Positions 1 through 7,902 of a stretch of 48,795 nucleotides of DNA are shown piece after piece. The notes beneath the pieces are model-generated. The model was given only the letters and a program-made list of their open reading frames with translations, searched no databases and had not been told where the DNA came from. Source of the stretch: a virus; the IMG/VR virus record IMGVR_UViG_3300023119_001932, positions 1 through 48,795 of that record; one strand, 5' to 3'. Position numbers and translations under genes: made by a program. How positions within the stretch are numbered: the stretch's first letter is position 1; each line of letters begins with the position of its first letter.

Positions 1-156
1 GAACTTGGCTGTTTAGGGGTGGTACCCAGGCGTGGTAGTAGAAATACGCTGTGTCACATCGCTCTACCGAGCGGAAACAGGCTCCCTGGTTTCAGAATGG
101 TATCTGCGGCGAGGGGTTGTAGGTATAACCGAGTCCTACCTATTTTGCTTATTCTT
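1..156 (+). other. Structured, GC-richer non-coding stretch (possible small RNA or mRNA 3' end)
   Basis: The first 156 bases are clearly richer in G+C than the rest and hold no convincing gene on either strand. Several hairpins can be drawn: 60-64 with 69-73 (CGCTC/GAGCG, loop TACC), enclosed by 49-52 with 77-80; alternatively 74-78 with 89-93 (GAAAC/GTTTC); and 119-123 with 135-139 (GTAGG/CCTAC). The stretch runs into a strong terminator at 157. This could be a small phage RNA whose 5' part lies outside the window, or the untranslated end of an upstream gene. One frame is open through 1-156 on the + strand, so the tail of an unusual coding sequence cannot be excluded. I found no tRNA cloverleaf or T-loop signature. 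Confidence 0.3.
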
Positions 157-186
157 AAAGCCCGCCACTGTGCGGGCTTTTTTCTT
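157..186 (+). terminator. Intrinsic (rho-independent) terminator
   Basis: Perfect 9-bp stem AAAGCCCGC (157-165) / GCGGGCTTT (172-180) with loop CACTGT, followed by a T-rich tail (178-190). It closes whatever is transcribed from upstream. It sits just before the late promoter at 191, so it insulates the fibre locus from the preceding unit. It is the only textbook terminator in the window. Confidence 0.9.
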
Positions 187-190
187 ATTT

Positions 191-198
191 GATAAATA
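191..198 (+). promoter_or_regulatory. T4-type late promoter (GATAAATA) for the 302-2930 unit
   Basis: GATAAATACA matches the T4 late promoter octamer TATAAATA except at the first base. The T4 family uses this single -10-like element with the gp55/gp33 sigma system. Transcription would start around 204 and leave a leader of about 98 nt before the gene at 302. The position between a terminator and a structural operon is what a late promoter should have. Confidence 0.75.
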
Positions 199-203
199 CA
201 TAT

Positions 204-301
204 GTCAGATAGCGAGCCGCATCATGTGGCGGACTTATGCTGTTTAACCCACAGCGTACCGGATAGAACCCGGATAGGACTACTTATATAGGAGAAAACA
301 A
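204..301 (+). promoter_or_regulatory. Structured 5' leader of the first late unit
   Basis: The untranslated leader can form successive hairpins: GCCGC/GTGGC around 216-230 (one G-U pair, loop ATCAT), GCTGT (239-243) with ACAGC (251-255), and CCGG with CCGG around 259-273. It ends in a good ribosome-binding site (AGGAG, 290-294) before the ATG at 302. Most other late units here have leaders under 30 nt, so this length is unusual. A role in mRNA stability or translational timing is only inference. Confidence 0.4.
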
Positions 302-709
302 ATGGGAAGACCACTTAATAAAAGATATTTTGGACCACCTACAGCAGGCGGCGAAGAAATCAAAGTACAATTCTATGATGGTTCTGCATCAGTAAACGGA
401 TGGATCGTAAAGCAGTTAGGATCTAAAAAGTTTCGTGTAACTGACGGTACTACAACTAAGGATTGTTTCTTAGTAGACAAAGCATCTGCCGCTTTAGGTG
501 CAGATGAAATGACTATCACAGTTAAAGACGACGGCGGCACTGCTCGTCAAGTAACTAAAATTGCAGGACGTAAAGTTACGCTTGATACAGGAGCAACTAT
601 TGCTTGGAATATGTCAGACAGCACATCTGACGGCGCAGTTGAAATGGAAGAAGCAGGTGACGATGATTCGTTCACTAACGCAGACGACTTTGAGCCAGAC
701 GCTCCGTAA
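302..709 (+). CDS. Small virion structural protein of marine T4-like phages, MGRPLNKRYFG type
   Basis: This 135-residue protein begins MGRPLNKRYFG, an N-terminus I associate with small structural proteins of marine T4-like phages. The middle (about 20-110) is rich in short beta strands and Gly/Thr/Asp turns. The last 25 residues are strongly acidic (MEEAGDDDSF...FEPDAP). There is no signal peptide, membrane segment or enzyme motif. It is the first gene after the late promoter at 191 and has a good ribosome-binding site (AGGAG, 290-294). A strong hairpin separates it from the next gene, which suggests an expression level different from that of the fibre genes. Exact virion location is unknown; a neck, head-decoration or fibre-attachment role would all fit. 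The gene call is secure, the function is not. Confidence 0.75.
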   Translation: MGRPLNKRYFGPPTAGGEEIKVQFYDGSASVNGWIVKQLGSKKFRVTDGTTTKDCFLVDKASAALGADEMTITVKDDGGTARQVTKIAGRKVTLDTGATIAWNMSDSTSDGAVEMEEAGDDDSFTNADDFEPDAP

Positions 710-721
710 GGATAAAAATAT

Positions 722-748
722 ATTAGGGGAGGCAACTCCCCTAATTTA
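722..748 (+). terminator. Hairpin between genes, possible partial terminator or mRNA-processing stop
   Basis: Nine-bp perfect stem ATTAGGGGA (722-730) / TCCCCTAAT (737-745) with loop GGCAAC, followed by only a short T run (TTTACT). The weak U-tract makes it more likely an attenuator, or a 3' stabiliser for the 302 mRNA, than a complete stop. No new late promoter lies between it and the gene at 763. Confidence 0.55.
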
Positions 749-762
749 CTAAGGAATTTTAA

Positions 763-2043
763 ATGTCAAGAGTAGTAAAAGTATATAATAGTAATTACAA
801 AGTTGCTGTACAACCAGGCGGCGAAATAAAACTTGACACCGGAGACTTAGTCGGAAATACTGTTATTACAGGTAACTTAGAAGTTAAAGGTACAACTACA
901 ACAGTTGATTCAACAGTAGTAACTATTGCAGATAACATAATTGTTTTAAGCGCAGGAACTGATAGTGGATTACCAGCAAGTGTAGGATATGTTTCTGGTA
1001 TAGAAATTGATCGTGGTGATTTACCAAATGCTGAATGGTTATTCGATGAACAAGTTTCATGGGACCTTGGCGGTACTTCAGGAACAGGAACATTTTATGC
1101 AATTACAGGAAGAGGCACAATTGGTGCTCAAAAACTTCCTATTAATACTCCAGGAATTGTTTCACAAGGTAACCTTTATGTAAACACAGGTGCAGGCGTA
1201 ATTACAGTTACAAACACAGTTAACTACGAAGAAAAAGTTTGGAATTATGCAAATAGTGTTATTACACCAGATCCTACTACAGGTGCAATTATTGTCGATG
1301 ATGATAATATTCCAAATGCTAAAGCAGTTAAAGATTACGTTGAATATGTTTTTGCTAACGAATTTTATGACACGATTGCTGAAGGTGACACAAGTGTAGA
1401 AATTATTGACCAGACGCATACTTTAGGATCTATTGTTTCTGTAACATCTGGAAATGGTGTAACTACAATAGAAACATTAGGACAGCACGGATTTAATACA
1501 GCTGACACTGTAGATATCTTTGGTGTTAGTAGCGGAGATGCAATTGAAAATTTGAATGGAACAGCTATTCAAATAACAGAAATTGTTTCGGCTACAGCAT
1601 TTAGAGTTAATGTTGATACTACAGGAGCAAATGTTGCTAATTATGTAATCAATTCAGGTACTGTTAGAAAAACAGGATTTGAACCAAGTAGGGTTAAAAT
1701 TACTGTAGACGGTGTAAACAATACTAATGTTTATGACGATAGATTTGAAACGCAAGATATTAGAATTGAAGGTAGTGCAATTACAACAACTTCAAGTAAC
1801 CAAGACTTAGAAATAGGAGCACCTGGTACTGGAAGTGTAAAAATTAATGATAATTTAGAAATACCTTTTTCGCCTTATGAAAACGATTTAGCAATTGATC
1901 CTTTAGCACCAGTAGAAGGTATTAAAATGTATGCTAAAGTCGAAGGACCAGGCCAAACAGGGCTATATTATGTAAATAGTAACAATACAAGCGACGAGAT
2001 TGTAAGTAGAAATAGATCTTTGTTGTTTAGTATGATATTTTAA
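763..2043 (+). CDS. Virion structural / tail-fibre-like protein with GNLEVKGTTTTVDS module
   Basis: This is a 426-residue protein. Residues about 35-70 carry the module seen in many marine T4-like structural proteins (VITGNLEVKGTTTTVDST, then IADNIIVLSAG). Next comes a Gly/Thr/Asn-rich beta region, a short helical stretch (about 185-200), a beta module with a GFNTADTV motif (about 225-300), and a copy of the NAITTTSSNQDLEIGAPGTG-type repeat near 345-365 that the large fibres at 2963 and 7903 share. There are no enzyme motifs. The start is supported by AAGGA at 751-755. It is co-transcribed with the small genes that follow (gaps of 11 and 0 nt). Probable role: shaft or adaptor piece of a tail fibre. 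Family assignment is by motif recognition only. Confidence 0.75.
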   Translation: MSRVVKVYNSNYKVAVQPGGEIKLDTGDLVGNTVITGNLEVKGTTTTVDSTVVTIADNIIVLSAGTDSGLPASVGYVSGIEIDRGDLPNAEWLFDEQVSWDLGGTSGTGTFYAITGRGTIGAQKLPINTPGIVSQGNLYVNTGAGVITVTNTVNYEEKVWNYANSVITPDPTTGAIIVDDDNIPNAKAVKDYVEYVFANEFYDTIAEGDTSVEIIDQTHTLGSIVSVTSGNGVTTIETLGQHGFNTADTVDIFGVSSGDAIENLNGTAIQITEIVSATAFRVNVDTTGANVANYVINSGTVRKTGFEPSRVKITVDGVNNTNVYDDRFETQDIRIEGSAITTTSSNQDLEIGAPGTGSVKINDNLEIPFSPYENDLAIDPLAPVEGIKMYAKVEGPGQTGLYYVNSNNTSDEIVSRNRSLLFSMIF

Positions 2044-2054
2044 AGGTATAAAAG

Positions 2055-2396
2055 ATGGCAATAGAAAACGCACAATTAAACACAACACAATTAGATCTTT
2101 TAACAGTCCCAGGCGGTGTACAAAACGGATACGCTATTACTACAGTTATGGTTTGTAATACACACGCAACAGACTCGGCATCTTTTGACATGCATTTGAT
2201 TAAAAGTGGCGAAGCCTTAAGCAATACTAAAACAATAATTGTTAAAGAACTTGATTTACCAGCCGGTGAAACATTTACATTTGACAGTGAAAAAATTATT
2301 TTAGAACCTGGTGACAAAGTAAGTTTTGTTGCAGAACCAGATATTGGTGGCGGCGCAACAAACTTAGTAGCAACAGTAAGCTATTTGGAAGTATAA
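2055..2396 (+). CDS. Small beta-sandwich-like virion protein (first of three similar)
   Basis: The 113-residue protein has a beta-rich pattern (a hydrophobic strand near 25-35, a PAGETFTFDSEKIILEPGD segment near 70-90, and a final strand VATVSYLEV). Small proteins of the same size and layout occur at 12173-12502 and 32848-33168. All three share an order of strands ending in a segment on maximum values or limits (IILEPGD / LILTPNN / LVLQGGL) and a terminal strand. The stop codon abuts the next ATG exactly (TAA at 2394-2396, ATG at 2397), which suggests translational coupling. A ribosome-binding site (AAGG, 2043-2046) precedes it. A trimer cap, adaptor or decoration protein is plausible. No function is proven by sequence. 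Confidence 0.65.
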   Translation: MAIENAQLNTTQLDLLTVPGGVQNGYAITTVMVCNTHATDSASFDMHLIKSGEALSNTKTIIVKELDLPAGETFTFDSEKIILEPGDKVSFVAEPDIGGGATNLVATVSYLEV

Positions 2397-2930
2397 ATGA
2401 GACTTATTAAAGCGCAAAATACAAATCTACGTAACATTTACGGAAAAGGTGTTAAGTACGATATAGACGATCAAGTAATTGTAGACAGCAACAATGTTAT
2501 GCTTGTCCCTAAAGGAACAACAGCACAACGCCCTGCAAGTCCAAACAATGGTCATTTGCGTTATAATACAGACGACGATCAATTTGAAGCATATCAAAAT
2601 GGTGCTTGGAGAGAATTACGATTCAAAGAACCAAATCAAGATCCAGGCATTGTACAACAAAATTTAGGAAACGGTGATGCAACTGAAACCGTGTTTGGTC
2701 CTTTAGACAGTCAAGATACAGATTTTCCAGTTCCTGCATCTGCACAAAACATATTAGTATTTGTTGAAAACGTTTTTCAAATTTCAGGTTCTAACTATAC
2801 ACTTGAACAAAGTGTTGGCGGTAACCTAACAGGTCCGGGAGCACCTTATGCAGACGGCTGGTATATTAAATTCACATCTGCTCCTGACTTAGCAAAACCT
2901 ATAACAGTCCTACATAACTTCGACAAGTAA
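2397..2930 (+). CDS. Short fibre-like protein with the GTTAQRP...RYNT...NG.W tip motif
   Basis: This 177-residue protein has a central motif (about 38-75: MLVPKGTTAQRPASP, then LRYNTDDDQFEAYQNGAW) found near the C-terminal ends of phage fibre proteins. The same motif ends the two large paralogues at 2963 and 7903. The second half (about 85-177) is a beta domain with the sequence NILVFVENVFQ. That type of segment is common in phage structural proteins, where it precedes an assembly or insertion domain. The gene directly abuts 2055 and is the last before the late promoter at 2935. It is probably a separately encoded fibre tip or a fibre-to-baseplate adaptor. The motif is certain, the location in the virion is inferred. 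Confidence 0.7.
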   Translation: MRLIKAQNTNLRNIYGKGVKYDIDDQVIVDSNNVMLVPKGTTAQRPASPNNGHLRYNTDDDQFEAYQNGAWRELRFKEPNQDPGIVQQNLGNGDATETVFGPLDSQDTDFPVPASAQNILVFVENVFQISGSNYTLEQSVGGNLTGPGAPYADGWYIKFTSAPDLAKPITVLHNFDK

Positions 2931-2934
2931 ATTC

Positions 2935-2942
2935 AATAAATA
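2935..2942 (+). promoter_or_regulatory. T4-type late promoter (AATAAATA)
   Basis: AATAAATACTGTG matches the late promoter octamer except for its first base and lies in the 32-nt gap before the 2963 gene. Transcription would begin near 2948, just upstream of the ribosome-binding site AAGGAG (2950-2955). Confidence 0.7.
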
Positions 2943-2962
2943 CTGTGTCAAGGAGAATATGA

Positions 2963-5900
2963 GTGGCACAAGTAGGTAGAATATCCGGTCCGTTATTACA
3001 AGAAAATCTTGAAAGACAAGGCAAAGATTTAGCCTTTCGTAATGACTTAAACACTACACAACTATTATATTTAGATGTTAACAACAATAAAATTGGTGTT
3101 AATAATTCTGTGCCTACAGAAGAACTTCAAATACTTGGTACAACACGCACTACAAATCTTATTTCTAATAACGGAGCAAGTGTACCGGGGTTTGATATTA
3201 CTGATAGTACATTTAGAGTACTCTTAGGAGACATTTATTTAAATGCTTCTGAAGCTATTGTTATGGCTAACATGGAAAATGGTACTATACGTATTAGTGA
3301 TAATATTATTAGTACTATTAGTTCAAATGCCAATATAGATATAACACCTAATGGTACCGGAACAACGGAAATAATAAACAATCTAAATGTGTTTGGAAAC
3401 ATTTATACTCCAGGAACACTTACTTTTGACGGAACAGTTACATTTGGTGATCAAATTACTGATACTGTTGCAATTGAAGCAGATGTAAATTCTCATATTA
3501 TTCCAGCTCAAGATAGGAGATTTGACCTTGGTAGTGCATCAAATCGATGGGACGTCTTTTATACAAATTTAATTAATGGATCGGCAGTTGATTCAGGAGC
3601 AATCACTGCAGGATTTATTGATTTAAACACTCGAGTTGGCGGTGTTGTTTATGTTGCTACACACGGCGATGATAATAATGTTGGAGATCATTTCTTTGGT
3701 CCCTTAGCAACAATATCTGAAGCATTATCAAGAGCAGAACCAAGTGGCAATCAACCATTTACTATTTTTGTTTCTCCAGGCGAATATCAAGAACAGCTTC
3801 CTTTAGTAGTGCCTGAAAACGTTAGTATAATTGGACAAGATATTCGAAATACAGTAATTTTACCAGACACCAGTAGTCAAAGCGAAGACGTATTTCATTT
3901 AAATGATAAAACAACTATTGCTAATTTAACAGTTAAAGATTTTTATTACGATAGCACAAACAATACAGGATATGCTTTCCGCTTTGCACCTAATGCTATA
4001 ATGACTGAACGCAGTCCTTATATTCAAAATGTTACTGTAATTACACAAGAAACTAATCCGGGTGATGGAGATGCAGGACGAGGAGCTTGGATTGACGGCG
4101 CAGAAATAAATTCATCAAGTTTTAATGCTACAATGCTTTTCCATAGTTGTACATTTATAACTCCAGGCGCAGATGTAATTAATATGACAAACGGTGTTAG
4201 GGTCGAATGGTTAAACAGTTTTACATATTTTGCAAACAGAGGATTGTATGCATTTAACGGTGCAACAGGTAGAACAAGTGAAGATGGTAGTACAGTAATA
4301 TATGGTGCAGAATTGCGCTCAATTGGTTCAGCTAACGTATATGGTACATACGGTGCAGTAGCAGACGGTGCTGATACGTTAATGTATTTAATACAGCATA
4401 ACTTTGCATATATAGGTGCAGGTTCTGACAGAACAAACGATTTAGATTTAGTTATACAAGCAAACGAAGTAGTTGAACTAAACAGCGGACAAATACATTA
4501 TGTGTCTACAGACCAAATTGGTAATTTTAGAGTAGGCGATAATTTCTTTGTTAACTTAGAAGATGGAAATACAAGTTTAAATATTGATACTGCTGATATC
4601 GACACTTTAACAGGTTTGACTATTAACTCACCTGGCGGAACATCAGTTATCGATAGCAGTTATATAACTACAGGCAACATAAGAATTTCAGATAATGATA
4701 TTATTACTACAGTTGGTGATTTAAATTTACAAGGTAGTACAGGCACTATTAATATTAACAGTGATACTAATATTACTGGCAACTTAGATATTATTGACAA
4801 CTTTAGCTTTGGCGGAACACTAAACATTGCAGGTGATCAACCAGGAAGAAATACTGAAGCAGATAAATTAGTTTTTAATGTACAGTTTGAACAAAACATT
4901 AATCCAAATCAAACATTAAAATTTAATTTAGGCGAAACACAACGTCAATGGGTTGATGCATATCTTAGCAAAATGCAATCAGGTGATATTACTTTTGACG
5001 GTAATGTTATTACTACTGATGTGTCCAGTGCAAATCTTGAATTAAGATCTAATGGTGTAGGACGCATTTATATTCCAACTAATAATGTAAATGTAGTACA
5101 AGATTTTTCAGTAAACGGATTGTCAACATTTAATAATGACGTAGAGATTACAGGTGATATTAATCTTACTGGTGATTTAGAATTTGGCGGCGATCTTGAA
5201 ACCAACGAATTGTTAATTGACAATATTCAAGTTAGAGATAATTTTGTTCAAACAAGAACTAACGATGCTAATTTAGAATTACGTGCAAGCGGAACTGGTA
5301 TTTTACATATTACTGATTCTGCAACTGTTGATAATAATTTAACTGTAACAGGACAAACATCTCTTGAATTATCAACTACAACATACGAGTATGGTCCTGA
5401 ACTTATTACTAACGGAACATTTGATTCAAATCTTTCTGGTTGGGCAGAAACAGGAGGCGGATCAGCAACATCTACAAACGGTAATTTAAGAATTGATGCT
5501 ACTGGATCAGCAAGAAACGTAGCGCAAGAAATTACAGTCGAAGCAGGAAAAACATACGACTTTGAAGCACAATTTAGAAGTGCATCAAACGGAAATCCTT
5601 TCTACTTAAGAATATTTGAATCAGGTGTAGGTACATTACAAGAATGGAACGAAACAAGTGGATTAGTTGTTGATCAGCTTTTAACGTTTAGTTTTACACC
5701 TCAAGGCACAGCAATTGACATTATCTTTCGTTCAGTAGACAATATTGTTGAATGGGATAATGTTTCTACATTTGAAGATATTGGATTTGTTACAAGATTT
5801 ACTCCTGTACAAGTTAACATTAACGGAGATACAACCCATACTGGTAATATTACTCAAACTGGAAATATTACGCAAACCGGAAATATAGATATCGACGGAA

Positions 5901-7759
5901 ACTTAACACTACCTGGACAACTTACTAAAAACAACATTAACATTAATAATGATGTATTAAGAAATACAGGCGAAGGTTTAAGAATGTCTACAGCTAATTC
6001 CGAGTTTGATAGTCTTCCTCAGATAGTTAGGTCTATAATTAATGGCTCTACAGTAGACGATTTTACAAATCAACAAGATAAAAATTTAATAAACTTTTTA
6101 AACAATAACAATTATGTTGATATTAACAATAGCGGATCTTTAACTACAAGTGATTATTTGGCATACTTGCAATTTATTGCTAATGGCACTTCTGGAGATA
6201 CAAATTTAGATATTAGTTTAACATCTATAGTCAACGAAATTATAACTTTAGAATATGCAACACCAGGATATTTTAATCCAATTCTCTTTGACGGAGACTA
6301 CTACAATCCAGATTTTGAATTTAAAGCGGCAGGTGTTGGCACTGTTTTATTTCCAAATAATAATGTTGATGTTACAAATAACTTATTTGCGGCATCTATT
6401 ACCACTACAGATATTAATATTGATCAAGACTTAGAATTAAATGAAATCGTTATAACCGACGGAATTATTGAAATTGATGATAATTTTATTTCAACAACAA
6501 TATCTAACGCAGATTTAGAGTTAAGAGCAACATCTAATAATAAACTTACAGTAGAAAATAATAATACTTTACTTAATCAAAACTTAACTGTAAATGGAAC
6601 TACAGATATAAAAAGTATTGATATTGATGGAAATATTATACATTCTGGAACACGTAATCAACAAGGTGATCTAAATGTTATTGGTAACGTGTATGTCAGT
6701 TCTACAAATATTAATAGTGAAATACAATTTGATAATATTTCTTTTGATGACAATTTTATTGAAACAACAGATTCTAATTCAAACTTAACACTTCAAGCAC
6801 AAGGTACAGGAACAATAAGTATCTTTGACAACAATGTTAGAGTAGCACAAAATATATCTATAGGAACAATAACTTCTAAAAATATTAATGTAGATACCAG
6901 TTTTAACTTTGAAACTTTTACGTTAAGTGACAATATAAAACTTTTTGACAATGTTATTACTACAACACAATCTAACTCAAATTTAGAGTTACGAACAGTT
7001 GATAACAGCGATATTAATATAGAATCATTTTTTATAAACAATGACGATATTAGAACAGATGTATTAGATATTAATATTAATGCTAATAACAATATCAATA
7101 TTAATTCTACCGGAGCATTAATGCTTCCTAAAGGCACTACAGCTGAAAGACAACTTGTTAATACATCTATTAGATTTAACACTGAAGATAATGTTTTTGA
7201 AGCATATAACCACAATGGAAAAATTGTTACATTTAACGGTGTATATTCGAGTAATAGAACAACAAATTTGTTAGCAGATACTACAAACAATACACTTGAT
7301 TTTACTATTCGAAATTCTCCGGTTGGATCTGTTAATAACACAAAACTTAGTATACACGGATTGCAGACTGATGATGTATTCATAGATAATAATCTTATAA
7401 GAACTAACAACACAAATAGTGATTTAGAATTAGTAACTAACGGTACTGGAAGTTTAATATTAGATGATTTATCAATAAATCAAAATACTATTACAAACAC
7501 AGATACTTCGTTAACTGTTATACGCAATACCTTATACGGTAAAGCAAAGTTTGTAGGTCCTGCGTTAAAAATACCAGCAGGCACTGACGCAGAAAGACCG
7601 TCTTCTCCGGAAGTAGGAACATCAAGATGGAATACTGAAAGCAATATTCTTGAAGTTTGGGACGGAAGTACGTTTATTACAGCGGCTGGATCTCAAGCAT
7701 CTATTTCGCAAGAAGAGATGGACGATCTTATCTTAGAGTACACTCTAATCTTTGGCTAA
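2963..7759 (+). CDS. Large beta-helix tail fibre (1598 aa) with lectin-like and dockerin-like inserts
   Basis: Translation starts at GTG 2963, 7 nt after AAGGAG; the nearer ATG at 2959 hits a stop at once. The N-terminus (VGRISGPLLQENLERQGKD) is shared with the next fibre and with marine T4-like structural proteins. Residues about 226-506 form a pectin-lyase-like parallel beta-helix (VYVATHGDDNN, PLVVPENVSIIGQDIRNT). A STDQIGNFRVGDNF motif follows near 514, a marker shared by all four giant fibres. Residues about 810-943 are a carbohydrate-binding-module-like jelly roll (LITNGTFDSNLSGWAETGGG). Near 1050 a DINNSGSLTTSD loop looks like a dockerin/EF-hand calcium site. At least seven repeats of the D-N-x-I-x-T-T-x-S-N-x-D-L-E-L-R type fill the shaft. 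Tip motifs lie near 1386 and 1536-1575. It is likely a trimeric fibre that binds host surface glycan. Confidence 0.85.
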   Translation: MAQVGRISGPLLQENLERQGKDLAFRNDLNTTQLLYLDVNNNKIGVNNSVPTEELQILGTTRTTNLISNNGASVPGFDITDSTFRVLLGDIYLNASEAIVMANMENGTIRISDNIISTISSNANIDITPNGTGTTEIINNLNVFGNIYTPGTLTFDGTVTFGDQITDTVAIEADVNSHIIPAQDRRFDLGSASNRWDVFYTNLINGSAVDSGAITAGFIDLNTRVGGVVYVATHGDDNNVGDHFFGPLATISEALSRAEPSGNQPFTIFVSPGEYQEQLPLVVPENVSIIGQDIRNTVILPDTSSQSEDVFHLNDKTTIANLTVKDFYYDSTNNTGYAFRFAPNAIMTERSPYIQNVTVITQETNPGDGDAGRGAWIDGAEINSSSFNATMLFHSCTFITPGADVINMTNGVRVEWLNSFTYFANRGLYAFNGATGRTSEDGSTVIYGAELRSIGSANVYGTYGAVADGADTLMYLIQHNFAYIGAGSDRTNDLDLVIQANEVVELNSGQIHYVSTDQIGNFRVGDNFFVNLEDGNTSLNIDTADIDTLTGLTINSPGGTSVIDSSYITTGNIRISDNDIITTVGDLNLQGSTGTININSDTNITGNLDIIDNFSFGGTLNIAGDQPGRNTEADKLVFNVQFEQNINPNQTLKFNLGETQRQWVDAYLSKMQSGDITFDGNVITTDVSSANLELRSNGVGRIYIPTNNVNVVQDFSVNGLSTFNNDVEITGDINLTGDLEFGGDLETNELLIDNIQVRDNFVQTRTNDANLELRASGTGILHITDSATVDNNLTVTGQTSLELSTTTYEYGPELITNGTFDSNLSGWAETGGGSATSTNGNLRIDATGSARNVAQEITVEAGKTYDFEAQFRSASNGNPFYLRIFESGVGTLQEWNETSGLVVDQLLTFSFTPQGTAIDIIFRSVDNIVEWDNVSTFEDIGFVTRFTPVQVNINGDTTHTGNITQTGNITQTGNIDIDGNLTLPGQLTKNNININNDVLRNTGEGLRMSTANSEFDSLPQIVRSIINGSTVDDFTNQQDKNLINFLNNNNYVDINNSGSLTTSDYLAYLQFIANGTSGDTNLDISLTSIVNEIITLEYATPGYFNPILFDGDYYNPDFEFKAAGVGTVLFPNNNVDVTNNLFAASITTTDINIDQDLELNEIVITDGIIEIDDNFISTTISNADLELRATSNNKLTVENNNTLLNQNLTVNGTTDIKSIDIDGNIIHSGTRNQQGDLNVIGNVYVSSTNINSEIQFDNISFDDNFIETTDSNSNLTLQAQGTGTISIFDNNVRVAQNISIGTITSKNINVDTSFNFETFTLSDNIKLFDNVITTTQSNSNLELRTVDNSDINIESFFINNDDIRTDVLDININANNNININSTGALMLPKGTTAERQLVNTSIRFNTEDNVFEAYNHNGKIVTFNGVYSSNRTTNLLADTTNNTLDFTIRNSPVGSVNNTKLSIHGLQTDDVFIDNNLIRTNNTNSDLELVTNGTGSLILDDLSINQNTITNTDTSLTVIRNTLYGKAKFVGPALKIPAGTDAERPSSPEVGTSRWNTESNILEVWDGSTFITAAGSQASISQEEMDDLILEYTLIFG

Positions 7760-7781
7760 TTGGCCGGTTTTATAATAAATC

Positions 7782-7789
7782 GATAAATA
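7782..7789 (+). promoter_or_regulatory. T4-type late promoter (GATAAATACTATT)
   Basis: GATAAATACTATT is the best match in the window to the extended T4 late consensus (ATAAATACTATT is complete at 7783-7794). Transcription would start near 7795 and drive 7903, 12173 and 12513. Confidence 0.85.
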
Positions 7790-7794
7790 CTATT

Positions 7795-7902
7795 AATGCA
7801 AAGTACGACCTTACTTGCAGGTACAAACTGTGGTTCGCCAGCAAAGAGCATAACGCTGAAAATTAGGTGAGAGGGACAGGATCCCCGTATTGAGGAGAAG
7901 AG
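7795..7902 (+). promoter_or_regulatory. Long structured 5' leader before the second fibre gene
   Basis: This leader of about 108 nt can form a hairpin at 7798-7818 (AAGTA/TACTT extended by GC, one bulge), a possible CAGC/GCTG stem near 7840-7858, and GGGA (7873-7876) with TCCC (7882-7885). It ends in GAGGAGA before the ATG at 7903. With 204-301 it is one of only two long late leaders here; the two are not similar in sequence. Confidence 0.4.

Noticed and set aside
1-150. tRNA or tmRNA
   Set aside because: Stems are present but no cloverleaf, T-loop, anticodon arm or CCA-like end can be assembled on either strand.
32-247. 71-residue open frame on + at the window start
   Set aside because: It runs through a perfect intrinsic terminator and the late promoter, has no ribosome-binding site and gives no recognisable protein.
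2959-2979. ATG at 2959 as the start of the 2963 fibre
   Set aside because: That frame stops after six codons (TAG). GTG 2963 restores the VGRISGPLL N-terminus shared with the paralogue.
6793-7413. 206-residue open frame antisense to the 2963 fibre, and similar antisense frames at 9093-9362, 9723-10016, 11592-11912 and 19815-20126
   Set aside because: They are opposite repetitive Thr/Asn/Ile codons, which leave the reverse frame open. They have no ribosome-binding sites or promoters and their sequences are low-complexity.
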